Positions 8,772 through 18,578 are shown, numbered from the stretch's first letter. The stretch: 39,928 nt of DNA from Gracilaria gracilis (GCA_030374805.1 JARGSG010000071.1:1-39928); one strand, 5' to 3'. Notes: generated by a model from the letters alone, not told the origin. Program-made: numbers and translations.

Positions 8772-8801
8772 CGGTGCACCTTGTATATATTACGGTGCAC
8801 C
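8772..8801 (+). promoter_or_regulatory. LTR TATA box bracketed by two identical palindromes
   Basis: TATATATTA (8784-8792) lies between two copies of CGGTGCACC (8772-8780 and 8793-8801). Each copy contains the perfect palindrome GGTGCACC, and the starts are exactly 21 bp apart, about two helical turns. This is the likely U3 promoter of the element, with two candidate sites for a dimeric regulator. Confidence 0.55.
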
Positions 8802-9077
8802 TCGCCTTCCCCCTTGGGTATTGTAAAGTCAGGCACCACTAGGGCAGTAACTATACCATCTTGGTCACTTGCTACTCTATTACTATTCAGGTTTTACCGC
8901 GCGTCGACGTCTACTACCGTACACCTACACGGTTTAGACTAGTTGCCCCGCCGTTTGTCCCTGCGGGTTTCAGGTGCCCTACTACCATATTGGTTGTGTG
9001 TTTTTCTCCTTTAGGTTGAGCCCTCGCGCGCTCCCTCTACCAGGCGGACCCCACACCTTATCGGTATTTGTACGACA

Positions 9078-9737
9078 AGGCACAACAAAAAAGGAGCGTG
9101 AAAAACAGAGAGATAAAAAGTTGTTCATGCTTGTGAAAGACGTTGCAACGGGTATAAAAAAGGAAAAAAACGCAAGCGGTTTCACAAAAAGCGCGCATAA
9201 AAACGGGCAAAACGCTACGACAAGTCTATTGCGTTGGTTTTTTCTTTGGGAGAGAGGAAGACAATTACAAACCCAAAGGTTTTCACCTCTGAAGTAGATT
9301 GTGTGGCAAAGTTAGGTCTAGAAAAACGTAAATTGCGGAAAAAAAGATTTTGACCATTGCAAGCCAAATATTATTGCCTGCGCCGAAACAAATAGAATAA
9401 TTTTGTCCAGAATCGTTTCACTTCAAAACAGTTTTTAGCGTTTTGACGTCCATAATCCAACACGTCTTGCTTTGATTGTGATACTTTCTTACGTCGTTGA
9501 TTCACCAATCTGCTTTCTGAACTGCGGAACGAAGAGCCAGAGCCAGCTTTGTACAAATTATCTAAAGGTCTTGGGGCAAGGAAGTACCTTTTCAAACTGG
9601 TTTTTTGAAACTGTTCAACATTTTAGGGCACCCCACAGTACGCTCGACAAACAAAAAATCCAATTGCGCTTTCGCCGCCCGCCAGTCCTACACGTGTGCG
9701 CGTGGTTACTGCGTGCACGTGTGCGTCGTTTCACTAT
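9078..9737. other. Spacer without recognisable gene
   Basis: This is A-rich sequence to the right of the LTR. A - strand frame at 9371-9595 is open but has no ATG. I see no RNA gene or repeat. Confidence 0.5.
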
Positions 9738-9758
9738 TGTTGATGGTGGAGGACAACA

Positions 9759-9955
9759 CACAGGCCGCAGGCAAAAATACTCGACGTAGTTGGCGTACAA
9801 AGTAGATTTAATGTAGACCAATAAACGCGCAGGGATTCACTTCGATGGGCAATCCATGCGCCGTGGTAGAGCTACGTGTACTCACTTCGCACCCTCTTTT
9901 CAGGGGGCCGTGAAGGCACATTTGCGGCCACCCAATCAGAGCTCCCCATTTCCAT
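9759..9955 (+). repeat. Left inverted-repeat arm
   Basis: This arm is the reverse complement of about 11094-11280, with scattered substitutions and an extra 12 nt (GAGCTACGTGTA) near 9870. Both arms read through an ATG followed by a frame for NPCAVV and later LTSHPLF, interrupted by TGA in this arm. Confidence 0.75.
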
Positions 9956-10524
9956 TCCGCCACACGGTCACTTCTTCCGTCTCCGTTGGTCTCGCTGTTC
10001 AGGCCACCTTCATTGCCCTCCTCAAGCACCTTCTTTCGCCGCTACTGCTTCTTGGAGACCTTCCTGGCCTCTGTGAGCTCACCTTAGGCCTTCTATATTT
10101 CGCGTTTGTCGCTGGTCGCTTTTTATCCCCCTCTTCCCATCTCCCGTCTGTATACCCCGCGACTCAGTCTCTGTCGCTTTTCCGCCTCGTGCGTTTGTGC
10201 CGCATTTGCTTAGTAATATTATTTAGTGAAGGTAAGTTTTTTCTAGTACTAATGAGTATGTTTATTGTTTATGGCGCTGTTGTTACGGTTACATGCGTTG
10301 CATAACAACACTGCAAACAATATGTAACGTCTACGCATATGTGTATGTAAACTTGTACTCTAATTCTACATTTATAACTACCTAAGAAATAGACATCGTC
10401 CAAAGTTACGGCGAGTAATAACACTTAGTTACCACTGGCGTTGCTATCGTTTACTAGCATGTGGAATTCCCGGGCGCCAGGCGGGTGTTCATTCCACGGC
10501 AGACACAACAGATATACTGCGTAG

Positions 10525-10980
10525 GGGCGGCAGTACAAGCAATGTTGGCGGCGGAGGCGGTGGCGGAAGCGGCGGCGACGGTAGCGCTGCTGTATCGACG
10601 GCGGAGTCGGTGCTACAGCGACGGCGGAAGAAAGAGAGGTTGCAAAGGCAGCAGAAGTGGTGGAGACGACCAAAGCTGCGGCGGCCAGCGAGGTGGCGGA
10701 GGTTTGGTAGGCGGCGGCGGTGGTGGTAGCGGCGGAGACTGCGGTGGCGACGATGAGGATGACGGGTATGGCAGAGACCGCGGAGATGCCACAAACGACG
10801 GCAGCTGCGGTGGTAACGGAGGTGGCCGTAATGGGGGAGGCAACGGGGGTGGCGGTGGTGGGGGGAAGCAGCGGAGGTGACGGTGGCGGGCGAGGGGGCG
10901 GAGGTAGCGGCGGTGCAGACGGGGACGATGGTGGCGGTGGCGATTTCGACGGTGCCCGCGGATGCGAATACATCGGTGGG
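10525..10980. repeat. Degenerate GGC/GGT/GGA triplet tract
   Basis: About 450 bp are dominated by G-rich triplets on the + strand, giving long G/A-rich and P/T/A-rich frames on both strands. The simple composition explains these open frames, so no gene is called here. Confidence 0.8.
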
Positions 10981-11093
10981 TTTGGGATTTTGGTTTGAAT
11001 TTTGGTGCGCTTTTTGCAGCCCATGACTTGGCGTGCAGGTATTTGTCGAAGATACGCTCGCACTGACCCCCGTAGGATTATTGGCTGTACAAG

Positions 11094-11280
11094 GAAATGG
11101 GGAGCTCTGATTGGGTGGCGGCAAATGTGCCCTGACGGCCCCATGAAAAGGGGGTGTGAAGTGAGTACCACGGCGCATGGATTGGCCATCGAAGTGAGTC
11201 CCTGCACGTTTATTGGTCTACATTCAATCTACTTTGTACGCAAATTACGGCGTGTATTTCGGCCTACGGCCCAACACACA
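11094..11280 (-). repeat. Right inverted-repeat arm
   Basis: This is the inverted partner of the arm at 9759-9955. It includes the blocks GATTGGGTGGCGGCAAATGT and TTTATTGGTCTACATTCAAT on the + strand. Confidence 0.75.
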
Positions 11281-12218
11281 GCCGCCGATCTGCAATGCGA
11301 GTGCCACCGCGATGGTTGCTGCTGCCACATCCAGTCCAATTCGGCACTCCATTCAGTGTTGCTCCATGCGTTTGCATCATACCTTTTCCGCTCTTCACAT
11401 CTCTTCTTCTCCGTTGCTGCAACTTGCATCCCCAACTGCCGTTGCAGTTTTGCCGCACCGCAGACAGCGCATGCTCTCGCTGGTGGCACGCGCTTTACGT
11501 TCCACCAGCCGAACGGTGCTTCTTCCTCAACAACTGTTCTGTCAGCACGCTTACGCTAAACGTTCCAGTGGCCAGAGAGTGTGAACGACGGGTATACACG
11601 ATGGCCACACAACGTTTGGAGGCGTATCTAACAGCTGGCTGGTTGGCAAGTGAGCACAAAGCGCTGATCTTGCTGTGTACCACAAGGAGGATGAACAACA
11701 GCTATTTGGAAGCGAATGCACACAAGTTGGCGTAATGATTGCTATGATCTAAGCTGTCCCGCTGTGTTTGCTGTCAACAACTGTGTATATTGGCGCAATG
11801 TGTTCCACGCGTGGCCCACAGGTGGTGAGCTTGTACTTGCAGCCACATGGTATACAACAAAAGCTTTTGCAGTACGTGTTAACGCGTGTAGCCATGTGGG
11901 CATTCGATGAATTGGACAGCTACAGCAACATGAGGAGGTTGCCTTGAAAGCAATGCAATCAAAAGAAACATACAACACAGATGAGCCGTTATGTAATGAG
12001 TGTAGAATTGTTTATGACATGTTCGGCGCATGCAAAAATATAACGGTGTGCTTCAAATAGTTGATGTTTGAACGGTGTGATCAGCGTTTTGAAAACGGCA
12101 AAATCCAACAAAACTGCGCCAACGGAGACACACACAAGCCATCCACCGAGCCCTCACTTGAGCAGCAACACTCACAATCTGTCGCATCAAGCGCCGCCGC
12201 GCCCAGCCGCCCGCCCCC
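11281..12218. other. Spacer without recognisable gene
   Basis: Several short frames overlap on both strands and none has a recognisable motif. The last part is the 3' flank of the CCCH gene at 12219. Confidence 0.5.
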
Positions 12219-12677
12219 TCACGCCAGCGCGTGCACCATCGCGCGGCGCACATCCTCGCGCAGCACCGCGTTCCTAAGCGGGTCGCGCTTCCCGTGCAGG
12301 AAGCTGCAGTGCCTGCCGTACCGACACGCGCCGCTGCTCTTGAAGTTGCGCCGCAGCTTGGTCTTGAAGTGCGGATGTAGCTGCACGGGGCGCAACTCTT
12401 GGCGCCCGTGCGCAAATTGGCATTTGCGCCCGTACTTGCACGGCTGCTGCTGCGCGAACTGGGGGCAGAGCTCGGTCTTCTTCAGCGGGTTTCGCGTCAG
12501 CGAGCGCGCGGCCGCTGGTAGCTTGGGCGGCGACGATGGGGGCGGGGACGGGGACGGCTTGGGCGGCGTGGATAGCGGCGAGGTGGGCAGCGACCGCACG
12601 GCGGCCGGGCGGGATGGCGCGTACGCGCGCCACGGGGTGGTGGTGGCGGCGGCGGCGGCGACGACGGTGGCTTGCAT
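12219..12677 (-). CDS. TTP-type tandem CCCH zinc-finger protein with broken second finger
   Basis: The frame from ATG 12677 gives 152 residues; an upstream ATG at 12935 would add 86 R/A/P-rich residues. Finger 1 is a perfect C-X8-C-X5-C-X3-H (C71, C80, C86, H90), preceded by KTEL and followed by an 18-residue linker, the hallmark spacing of the tristetraprolin family. Such proteins bind AU-rich elements in mRNA 3' UTRs and trigger deadenylation (family knowledge). Finger 2 keeps C118, C124 and H128, but position 109, where the first Cys belongs, is Arg (KTKLRRNF). The N-terminus is low-complexity A/P/S. A related gene lies 960 bp upstream in the same direction. Two-base codon differences (CGG against TGC) make a simple sequencing error less likely. 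Confidence 0.82.
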   Translation of the reverse strand: MQATVVAAAAATTTPWRAYAPSRPAAVRSLPTSPLSTPPKPSPSPPPSSPPKLPAAARSLTRNPLKKTELCPQFAQQQPCKYGRKCQFAHGRQELRPVQLHPHFKTKLRRNFKSSGACRYGRHCSFLHGKRDPLRNAVLREDVRRAMVHALA

Positions 12678-13636
12678 GATGAAAGGCGGTGAACCACGGG
12701 TGCGCGAGGCGGGCCCAAAGCACAGCAGCAGCAGCAGCGGAGGCGCGGTGGCGGCGGAGACAACAGGGAAGAGGGAGGACGTTGCCACGCGGGCGCCGTT
12801 GCGCCGCGAAAAACCTGCAGACGTAGCGTGCGACGCGCCACGTCCGCCCGCCGCGCGGCGCGGAAGTGCGCGGCACGTGAGGCGCACGTGCGGCGAAGTG
12901 CGCTCACCGCCTTTACAGTGGTAGGGCGCTGTCATTTGTTTGCTTCATTCGCACTTTATTTCCGCTTTCTCAACCCCCGCAGCATCAAGAAGGTACGTAA
13001 ACGCAACTTCAGCCATACCAAACCTTCTCTGCGCCCACATTCTAAACTGCCCTTCCAATTGTACCCGTAGCGCCATACTCAATTTAGTCACCAGTCAACA
13101 TGATCATGAAGCAAATCAACCTGCATCAAGCCATCACATCCCCCCAACAAACAGCAGTACCACCCGCGCGTACAATACTTCAATCTTCCAATACCGTCAT
13201 CGCCACCAACATGCCCCCCCAAATGTCATGGCTCGCGATTCCAATACGCACCATCAGCACAATCAGTGAGCTTTCTGCTTTTGTCTCTTCCAAGCTTTAA
13301 CATCACCGTCGTGCTTGCGCTCACATGTCTTAAACCTTCCACATTACCACTGCTTTGTATTTGTGCCACTGGAAGCTACATGACAAAAATAATACAAAAC
13401 TAAAGAGACAAATATAAATAACATCGTTCTTGTGTTCGGGATTGCACTTTTGCCTCTTCCCTCATGGCAAACAACAAGATTTTGCAAATCTGCACCCACG
13501 CCAAAAGTCCACTTGTACCCCCAATTAACGCGGAATTTATTCTCGTTTGCATTAAACATAGTGAGCTGCTGTTGAGAGAAACTGCACTCGCGACGAGACC
13601 AACTCTCTCGAGCAAATCAAATAAACGCATTCACCA
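12678..13636. other. Region between the two CCCH genes
   Basis: This contains the possible N-terminal extension of the downstream CCCH gene (ATG at 12935) and its presumed promoter. AAATAAAG on the - strand near 12955 is the only TATA-like string close by. No other gene is recognised. Confidence 0.45.
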
Positions 13637-14167
13637 TCATCCGTTTGAAAACGGTGAAAGTGGCGAGCATGAAGCACATCCATTACATTCGTCCTTTGCA
13701 CATATGGTGGCATCAACCTCTTCACTTTCAGCATCACTGCAGCAATTTAAATCAAACAGAAAGCGATGATTCTTCATCATCTTGCAAATGCACTTGAAGT
13801 ACTCCACATTCGTTTTAAACAGGTGGTTTTCGCCGTGAAAGAAGTGGCATTGCACGCCGTACGAGCGCTTGCCGCTATCCACGAAATTTCGGCAACGCTC
13901 TGTTTTTAATTGCGGGTGTATCTGGATCGGCCGCAGCTCGTGAGATCCGTGCGCGTACTGACACTTTAGCCCGTAGCTACAATGACCGTCTTTCTCATAT
14001 TGTCTGCATATCTTGGTCTTGTACATTAGATTGAGCTTAGAATAAGGCCATCTTCTCGGCACGGAGCTTTCAGCTTGGGGCATAGACGAGCCATTGAGTT
14101 GCGTAGTCAGTTCCGATTCAACAATGCCAATAGCACCATCTTCGCTACATTCCTCTGCCGTCTCCAT
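13637..14167 (-). CDS. TTP-type tandem CCCH zinc-finger protein, second finger lacks a Cys
   Basis: The frame from ATG 14167 gives 176 residues; the upstream extension starts only at TTG and was rejected. Finger 1 is canonical (C54, C63, C69, H73) with the lead MYKTKIC, and the linker to finger 2 is exactly 18 residues with ELRPIQIHP, as in tristetraprolin relatives. Finger 2 has C92, C107 and H111, but the second Cys is Arg101 (DSGKRSYG, codon CGC, one transition from TGC). The C-terminus is unlike the neighbour's: about 65 residues rich in C, D, E and S. The expected role is mRNA turnover through AU-rich elements, if RNA binding survives. It shares with the gene at 12219 the motif KYG/SYG...CQ(F/Y)AHG, so the two are paralogues or anciently duplicated. 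Confidence 0.85.
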   Translation of the reverse strand: METAEECSEDGAIGIVESELTTQLNGSSMPQAESSVPRRWPYSKLNLMYKTKICRQYEKDGHCSYGLKCQYAHGSHELRPIQIHPQLKTERCRNFVDSGKRSYGVQCHFFHGENHLFKTNVEYFKCICKMMKNHRFLFDLNCCSDAESEEVDATICAKDECNGCASCSPLSPFSNG

Positions 14168-15656
14168 TCCGCGTCGCCCGATAGTAAAGAACACAACTGT
14201 CAAATGAATCGAGCAAGGGATCTTGTCCGTCGTTCTGAAAGCATGGACGCTCAAAAGGTTGGCACAAGTTCTATTTTATATTCGCGCTGCTGTGCTCCTA
14301 AATGGAGTAGAGTGGAAGGCAGCCCTCCGGCTATAGTAGGCTTCAAAGCGTTGCTACAAATGAGGAATAAAACGTTGCAGTTCTATTTACAGACCAAGAT
14401 CGTGAATATGAATATGTATACTGAAGCTTGGCTTGAACTGGTGGAGTAGATCGCCACTTGTAGCGAGCATATGACTCTTGGGGCCTAAAATGAACTGTAC
14501 GGGCGCTGTACGGGAACAGTGATTGCAGTTATAAAACAAGAAATGGCGCTCCTTCTTTCAAGCATCATTCTACACTGCGAAGAGATGTTGTTGTTTTTAC
14601 TTTTTCAAAATTATGTCAGAGTTATATAAGGTATGCGTCGCGAGCCGGCTTGCAAACTTGTTCCACTCGATTTTGTTGTTTCATTTTACAGATTTAGTTG
14701 GTTTACAAGAAGATAAACCGTAAATAGATTTGTTCACTCTGTAGACAAATTTACATAGTACTGACAATCTGTTCGGTGCTTGAGCATCATTGTAGTCTAT
14801 TTGTGCGCGAGTTGATACACTGGGTCAAACTCAGCTTTTAAACCTGGGCTGGTCATAACTATGGCCTAAGACCTCACTAGATACTCTACAGTTATTGTAC
14901 AAGTCAATCTATATTTTTTGTTTTATGATATATTTGTACTATTGCTGTGAAATAATATTAGATTGTTTTTGAATATGGCGATTGCGTGTTGTTCCCTCGA
15001 TAATCTTTTTATGTCTCGAAAACGTGTAATGTGATACAATGCATAGGTACAGAATTATTACATTAGTACAGAGCCAAAACTAAAAACGTAGAGGAGGCAA
15101 GCAAATTATGTTGTTTTGTTTAACGAAAAGACGCTCGCTAGTTGTAAGTTTATCTTCAAACGCTTTTATAAAATATGGCTTTATATATATACAATTTTTA
15201 GTTTACCTTTTTCAGCCCAATGTTCTCTATTGTTTAGGAGTGAAAAACTAAAAAGAAAAACATGACAAGTTAAACGCCAACTAGATGGATATTTGGTAAT
15301 AGGAACAACCTTTACGGCGAATGGGGTGAAAGAAAATGCCATCATTATAAATACGTTTGGCTACCGTTGGGTACAACTGGGGATAAAGCGCAACGATTTG
15401 GAAAAAGACGATAGAATGAAAAATATTTGACAAATCAGATTGAAAAGTGTACAATTGGGTTTTGACCCGATGTGACATAGTCGACGTTTTGAATATACGC
15501 ACAGCTTTGATTGGATAGATACATTATGTACAAGTTTTATTCTTAAAGTGAGGGTTTGGGTGGAGATATTACAGTATGGGTGTAAAGCAGAGAGCGCTAA
15601 TTGATTGGAAAGAGCGGAACACGGCACCTTCATTTGACGCCGTTGCTGTGCTCCAA
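14168..15656. other. AT-rich spacer without recognisable gene
   Basis: The stretch contains the promoter side of the CCCH gene at 13637. A string at 14892-14920 resembles 21669-21698 (both with AGTTATTGTACAA, then ATCTATATTT). Short frames show no motif. Confidence 0.5.
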
Positions 15657-15761
15657 TCACTTGGCTTCAATGGCGCTGCACATATGCAGCGCGGCCAGGA
15701 CCTGCGCCGCGTTGCCGCCGCCCACCACGCAGATGTGCGCAATGTCGGAGGCGCGCCACAT
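15657..15761 (-). pseudogene. Fragment with Rossmann NAD(P)-binding motif
   Basis: A 34-codon frame from ATG 15761 contains ICVVGGGNAAQVLAALHM, a GxGxxA dinucleotide-binding fingerprint with a preceding beta-strand pattern. That is how opine/octopine dehydrogenase-like and related oxidoreductases begin. The frame stops at 15657 and no continuation of a dehydrogenase is found downstream on the - strand, so this looks like a truncated gene start or a first exon whose remainder is not recognisable. Upstream the frame stays open through low-complexity sequence, which is probably not coding. The family assignment is tentative. Confidence 0.35.
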
Positions 15762-16113
15762 GCCACTGTGCATGGTGGTGCGCGCCGTCAACCGCCGGTG
15801 GCAACCAGCGGCGGTGGCGCCGCCGGCGGCGGCGATAAACGGAGACGCGCCCAGCGGGATGAAGGTACTGCGCGTGCGTGGCGCGAGAAGCGACGTCGGC
15901 GCGCCCCTTCGCACGACGCAGGATGTCGGCCGTGATGCGCGTAGAGGCGGGCGATGACGGCCGCGCCGCGCACGGGCCGCGCTGACGGCGCGCCGCGGCC
16001 GGCGCCGCGCTGACGATGAAGGGCATGGGCGGGGCGGCGCGCGCGCGGCGTGGCGCGGCGCGCGCGTGGCGTGGCGTGTGGTGGCGGTCACACCGGGCCG
16101 CGGCGGCGACGGT

Positions 16114-16177
16114 GTGGTGGTGGTTGTGGTGGTGGTGGTGGTGGTGGTGGTGGTGGTTGTTGTTGTTGTTGTTGTGG
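16114..16177 (+). repeat. GTG/GTT trinucleotide microsatellite
   Basis: About 20 triplets: GTG repeats with one GTT interruption, then a run of GTT. It is embedded in a GC-rich low-complexity block (15780-16330) and gives homopolymer-like frames (Trp, Cys, Gly, Thr, His) in different readings. Confidence 0.9.
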
Positions 16178-17155
16178 CCTGAGTGGCCGGGGGCGGGCGC
16201 CCATTTGTATACGCGCGGCGGGCGGCGGTGGCCACCCCCAAGTGAGGAGTCGTCGCGCCGCCGCTGCTTGCAGCGGTAGGGTCTCGAGCCGCGCGCGCCG
16301 CGCCGCTTTGTGGACGACAAAGGTCGCGCGCAGCACGCCCAATAGAAAGGGCAGATATGTGTGTGGCACACTGTGTGCCACGCGCGCTCGCTGCACCCGT
16401 ATGCCTGCGTGTGCACGTGGTCACAATGGCCACGTGTGCTTGGTTGCGCAGCTCACATGCGCTGGGCAAGGGCGCTGCCACGCTGTACACGCAACAGTAT
16501 CCAGTCGGCTTACAGTTGGCTTGATCATGCGCTGTCAGCAATTGCAACCGCCTGCACCAGCGGTAACACGTGCTCATTTGACATTTTCGTTTTGCTCGAT
16601 CTCCTGGTGTTTATCGGTACGAAACTACAAGGCGCTTGTTGTTGCTGTCAAGTTGTTTTGGTCATACAAGCTGCAACTGTTCTCTCAACTGTTGTAACTG
16701 CCCCAGTTTTGAAAACGGCAGTTCTGTTTCACGCCTACTCACGCTAATTCCGTTCTTCTGTTATTCAACAACGACGCCCACAATGTTGTATTCAAAATGG
16801 AGAGGCCACGCGGCTGCACGCCTTGTTCGATTTGTTATTAAATGCTGCTCTGCAGACAAAGCAGCATGTGCAGTACACCCAAGTAGTGAGTCGTTAGCGT
16901 GTTTGCTCGTAAAATTACTTTGCAAAGTAGATTCACATTTGGTTATTCAAAGCTTTGCAATTGCTGCCTTTTATTAACTTGTGTCATTGCTATTCATTCA
17001 AGTGCAAATGAATACGAAAGAAGCGCTCTAAACGAACCGCATCACAAAATGCCCACATCCACCTGCCAACACTCATTAAATTGGTTTTGCATATGCTACG
17101 CATGCAACACATGACTGAATGCATCGCCAGCTGCATACAACACAATAATAGTTGC
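16178..17155. other. Spacer without recognisable gene
   Basis: The first part is GC-rich and of simple composition. A perfect short hairpin lies at 16363-16381 (arms GTGGCACA/TGTGCCAC). Past 16600 it is ordinary mixed sequence with no motif-bearing frame. Confidence 0.5.
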
Positions 17156-17437
17156 TTACTTCCTCGGCCTTCTTTCCATCTCCGCTCTAAATCGCCATGC
17201 CCGCCTCGGACGGCGCTCATCACGCCTCGGACGGCGCTGCCTTTCCATCACAAACGGCAAATGAAACATGTGCTCCACGCGTTGGGCGAATGACGTATCT
17301 TGTGATGCCATGAGTTTGGTGGGTTGCACCGGCAGTGTGTTGTCCGTTTGTTTCTCGTCCGAAGCGAATGGAGCGGCATATGAAGCGACCACGAAAAGAC
17401 AAAAGCCCAAAAGGAACGGAGTTAGAGCCAAGTTCAT
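17156..17437 (-). CDS. Small secreted protein with arginine-rich tail
   Basis: The 93-residue product starts at ATG 17437 in a strong context (CCACC before the ATG). The first 20 or so residues form a classic signal peptide: a short N-region, the hydrophobic core LTPFLLGFCLFVVASYA, and a probable cleavage after ASYA. The mature part is about 70 residues, with no Cys in it, and ends in a strongly basic tail with two ERRPRR units encoded by a 16-bp direct repeat (about 17205-17220 and 17225-17240). A TATA box sits 73 nt upstream. I do not recognise the family. A secreted cationic peptide (antimicrobial, or wall-polyanion binding) is possible, and RRPRR could also be a propeptide-processing site; both are inference. 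Confidence 0.65.
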   Translation of the reverse strand: MNLALTPFLLGFCLFVVASYAAPFASDEKQTDNTLPVQPTKLMASQDTSFAQRVEHMFHLPFVMERQRRPRRDERRPRRAWRFRAEMERRPRK

Positions 17438-17509
17438 GGTGGTGGAATGGAGGCTGTTCGCACGGAGATGACACACAAAGTGAGCGCGGTCTCATGAAAG
17501 CGAGTAGTG

Positions 17510-17518
17510 TTTATATAG
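17510..17518 (-). promoter_or_regulatory. TATA box of the small secreted protein gene
   Basis: CTATATAAA on the - strand lies about 73 nt before the ATG at 17437, placing the transcription start about 45 nt before the ATG if the usual 30-nt spacing holds. Confidence 0.6.
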
Positions 17519-17882
17519 TGCTTTGGGTGGAGTGAGTTGCAATTTTTGTTGCGGAGCAGATATATGCTTTGTCGCCTGCTTCTCAGCGCAACATGGTTGT
17601 TGCTTCCTCTGCAGTGAGCCAAGATATCGATATAATATAACTTTACAGGGTATGGATATGCCAAGGGCTCACTCCAGAGGAACCAACCGCTTAGTATCGT
17701 ACGTACCACACAACGCAAGCATGACAACTCCCACCAATGCATTGTAAATCTGTAGCGCTCGGGTGAGGGGGGGCAGCGGAGGACCGTGACGGGCGCATGG
17801 CTGACCGCCTGCAATAGAACGCTGTTCACAGCAAATTGTATGACGATATTTCCTAAAAATCGTTGTATAGCAACCACACTGG

Positions 17883-17944
17883 GGAGGCGGTTTGCCCTAT
17901 ATCAGACTCACGCCGAGTGACTGTGATATAGGCAAGCCGCCTCC
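17883..17944. repeat. 62-bp imperfect palindrome
   Basis: Arm 17883-17904 (GGAGGCGGTTTGCC...) pairs with 17924-17944 (...GGCAAGCCGCCTCC) with one mismatch and one bulged base. The 19-nt loop can itself pair ACTC with GAGT. It lies between the promoters of the secreted protein gene (-) and the membrane protein gene (+). Confidence 0.8.
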
Positions 17945-18578
17945 GATAAGCGATTTATATCCACCAACTCGTGGTTATAAGTTTTATACCTTATCTTCAC
18001 TCGTTTGTCGAGATAACTCATTCTCATCCTGCTTTACAATCTCACTCCACTCAAAGCTCAAAGCTTGCAGCTTGTTGGCAACGCCACGGCAGAGCAAACG
18101 CGTTTATTGGTTCAGTTAGAGTATACATCGCTACAATTATTCTCATCGCTGTCATGGAGAAAAAGAGGAACAAGCAACCCAATATTGCACCGATGCGCCC
18201 GAGTCGGCCGAGCGAACCGGACAACAATTGAAGTCGCTATTATATATATTGTACACACCACTGTTGTGCCTTCACATACGTACAGCTTTTTGGGCAATAG
18301 ATAAAGTTTAAGACCGAAACACAAATCCGTCGCTGTCCATTTCGTGGTCCTCAGAACTCGAGCGCCGCCAGCAGCATTGTTTCAAGCACTTGCTTGCCAT
18401 CCATTTCACCCTTTCATACTTGGAATGCAGCTTTTCTCTGTGCACAAATTTGCAATACATAACTTGGCCTCCCAATTGTCGCATCCCCTACCAAACTTGC
18501 AAACTTGCCCACCCAACTCAAGTTGACACTCTTCAGCACCTGCATATTTGTCCGATTGGTATCTAGTCCAAGTTAGTG

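Larger units (their letters stand above)
1..9077 (+). mobile_element. Ty3/gypsy (chromovirus-like) LTR retrotransposon 1, left end outside window
   Basis: The domain order gag zinc knuckle, aspartic protease, RT, RNase H, integrase, chromodomain-like tail is that of Ty3/gypsy elements (known family order). A purine tract at 8557-8568 and a 507-bp LTR (8571-9077) close the element on the right. The 5' LTR, primer-binding site and most of gag lie left of the window, so LTR identity (age) and the target-site duplication cannot be read. Between pol and the 3' LTR lies about 3.9 kb of extra sequence with a large ORF on the opposite strand. Damage is limited to one frame change near 1200 and one TAG at 2895, so the copy looks fairly young but defective. 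Confidence 0.9.
8571..9077 (+). repeat. 3' LTR of retrotransposon 1 (507 bp)
   Basis: The left end TGTAGTACAA and the right end TTGTACGACA are inverted repeats (9 of 10 positions) and have the TG...CA ends of LTRs. A purine tract abuts the left end. Inside are a + strand TATA box (8784-8792) and a TATA-like box on the - strand (8657-8667). The partner LTR is outside the window, so the boundaries rest on the terminal repeats and the purine tract only. Confidence 0.75.
9752..11280. mobile_element. Foldback element with long inverted arms
   Basis: The left arm (about 9759-9955) and right arm (about 11094-11280) are inverted copies of each other, alignable over about 190 bp. The left arm has one 12-nt insertion near 9870. 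The longest identical block includes CACCCAATCAGAGCTCCCCA, which contains a CCAAT box. The interior holds a triplet-repeat tract. No transposase frame is visible, so this may be a non-autonomous foldback/MULE-like element, or an inverted duplication of a promoter region. No target-site duplication was identified. Confidence 0.6.

Noticed and set aside
9371..9595. 74-codon basic frame on the - strand
   Set aside because: It starts at TTG and has no ATG and no motif.
10425..11207. 260-codon - strand frame and shadow frames
   Set aside because: It is explained by the triplet-repeat composition, and the first codon is GTG.
15769..16577. Long - strand frame upstream of the Rossmann motif
   Set aside because: Homopolymer threonine from the microsatellite and R/A/P-rich low-complexity sequence; no domain.
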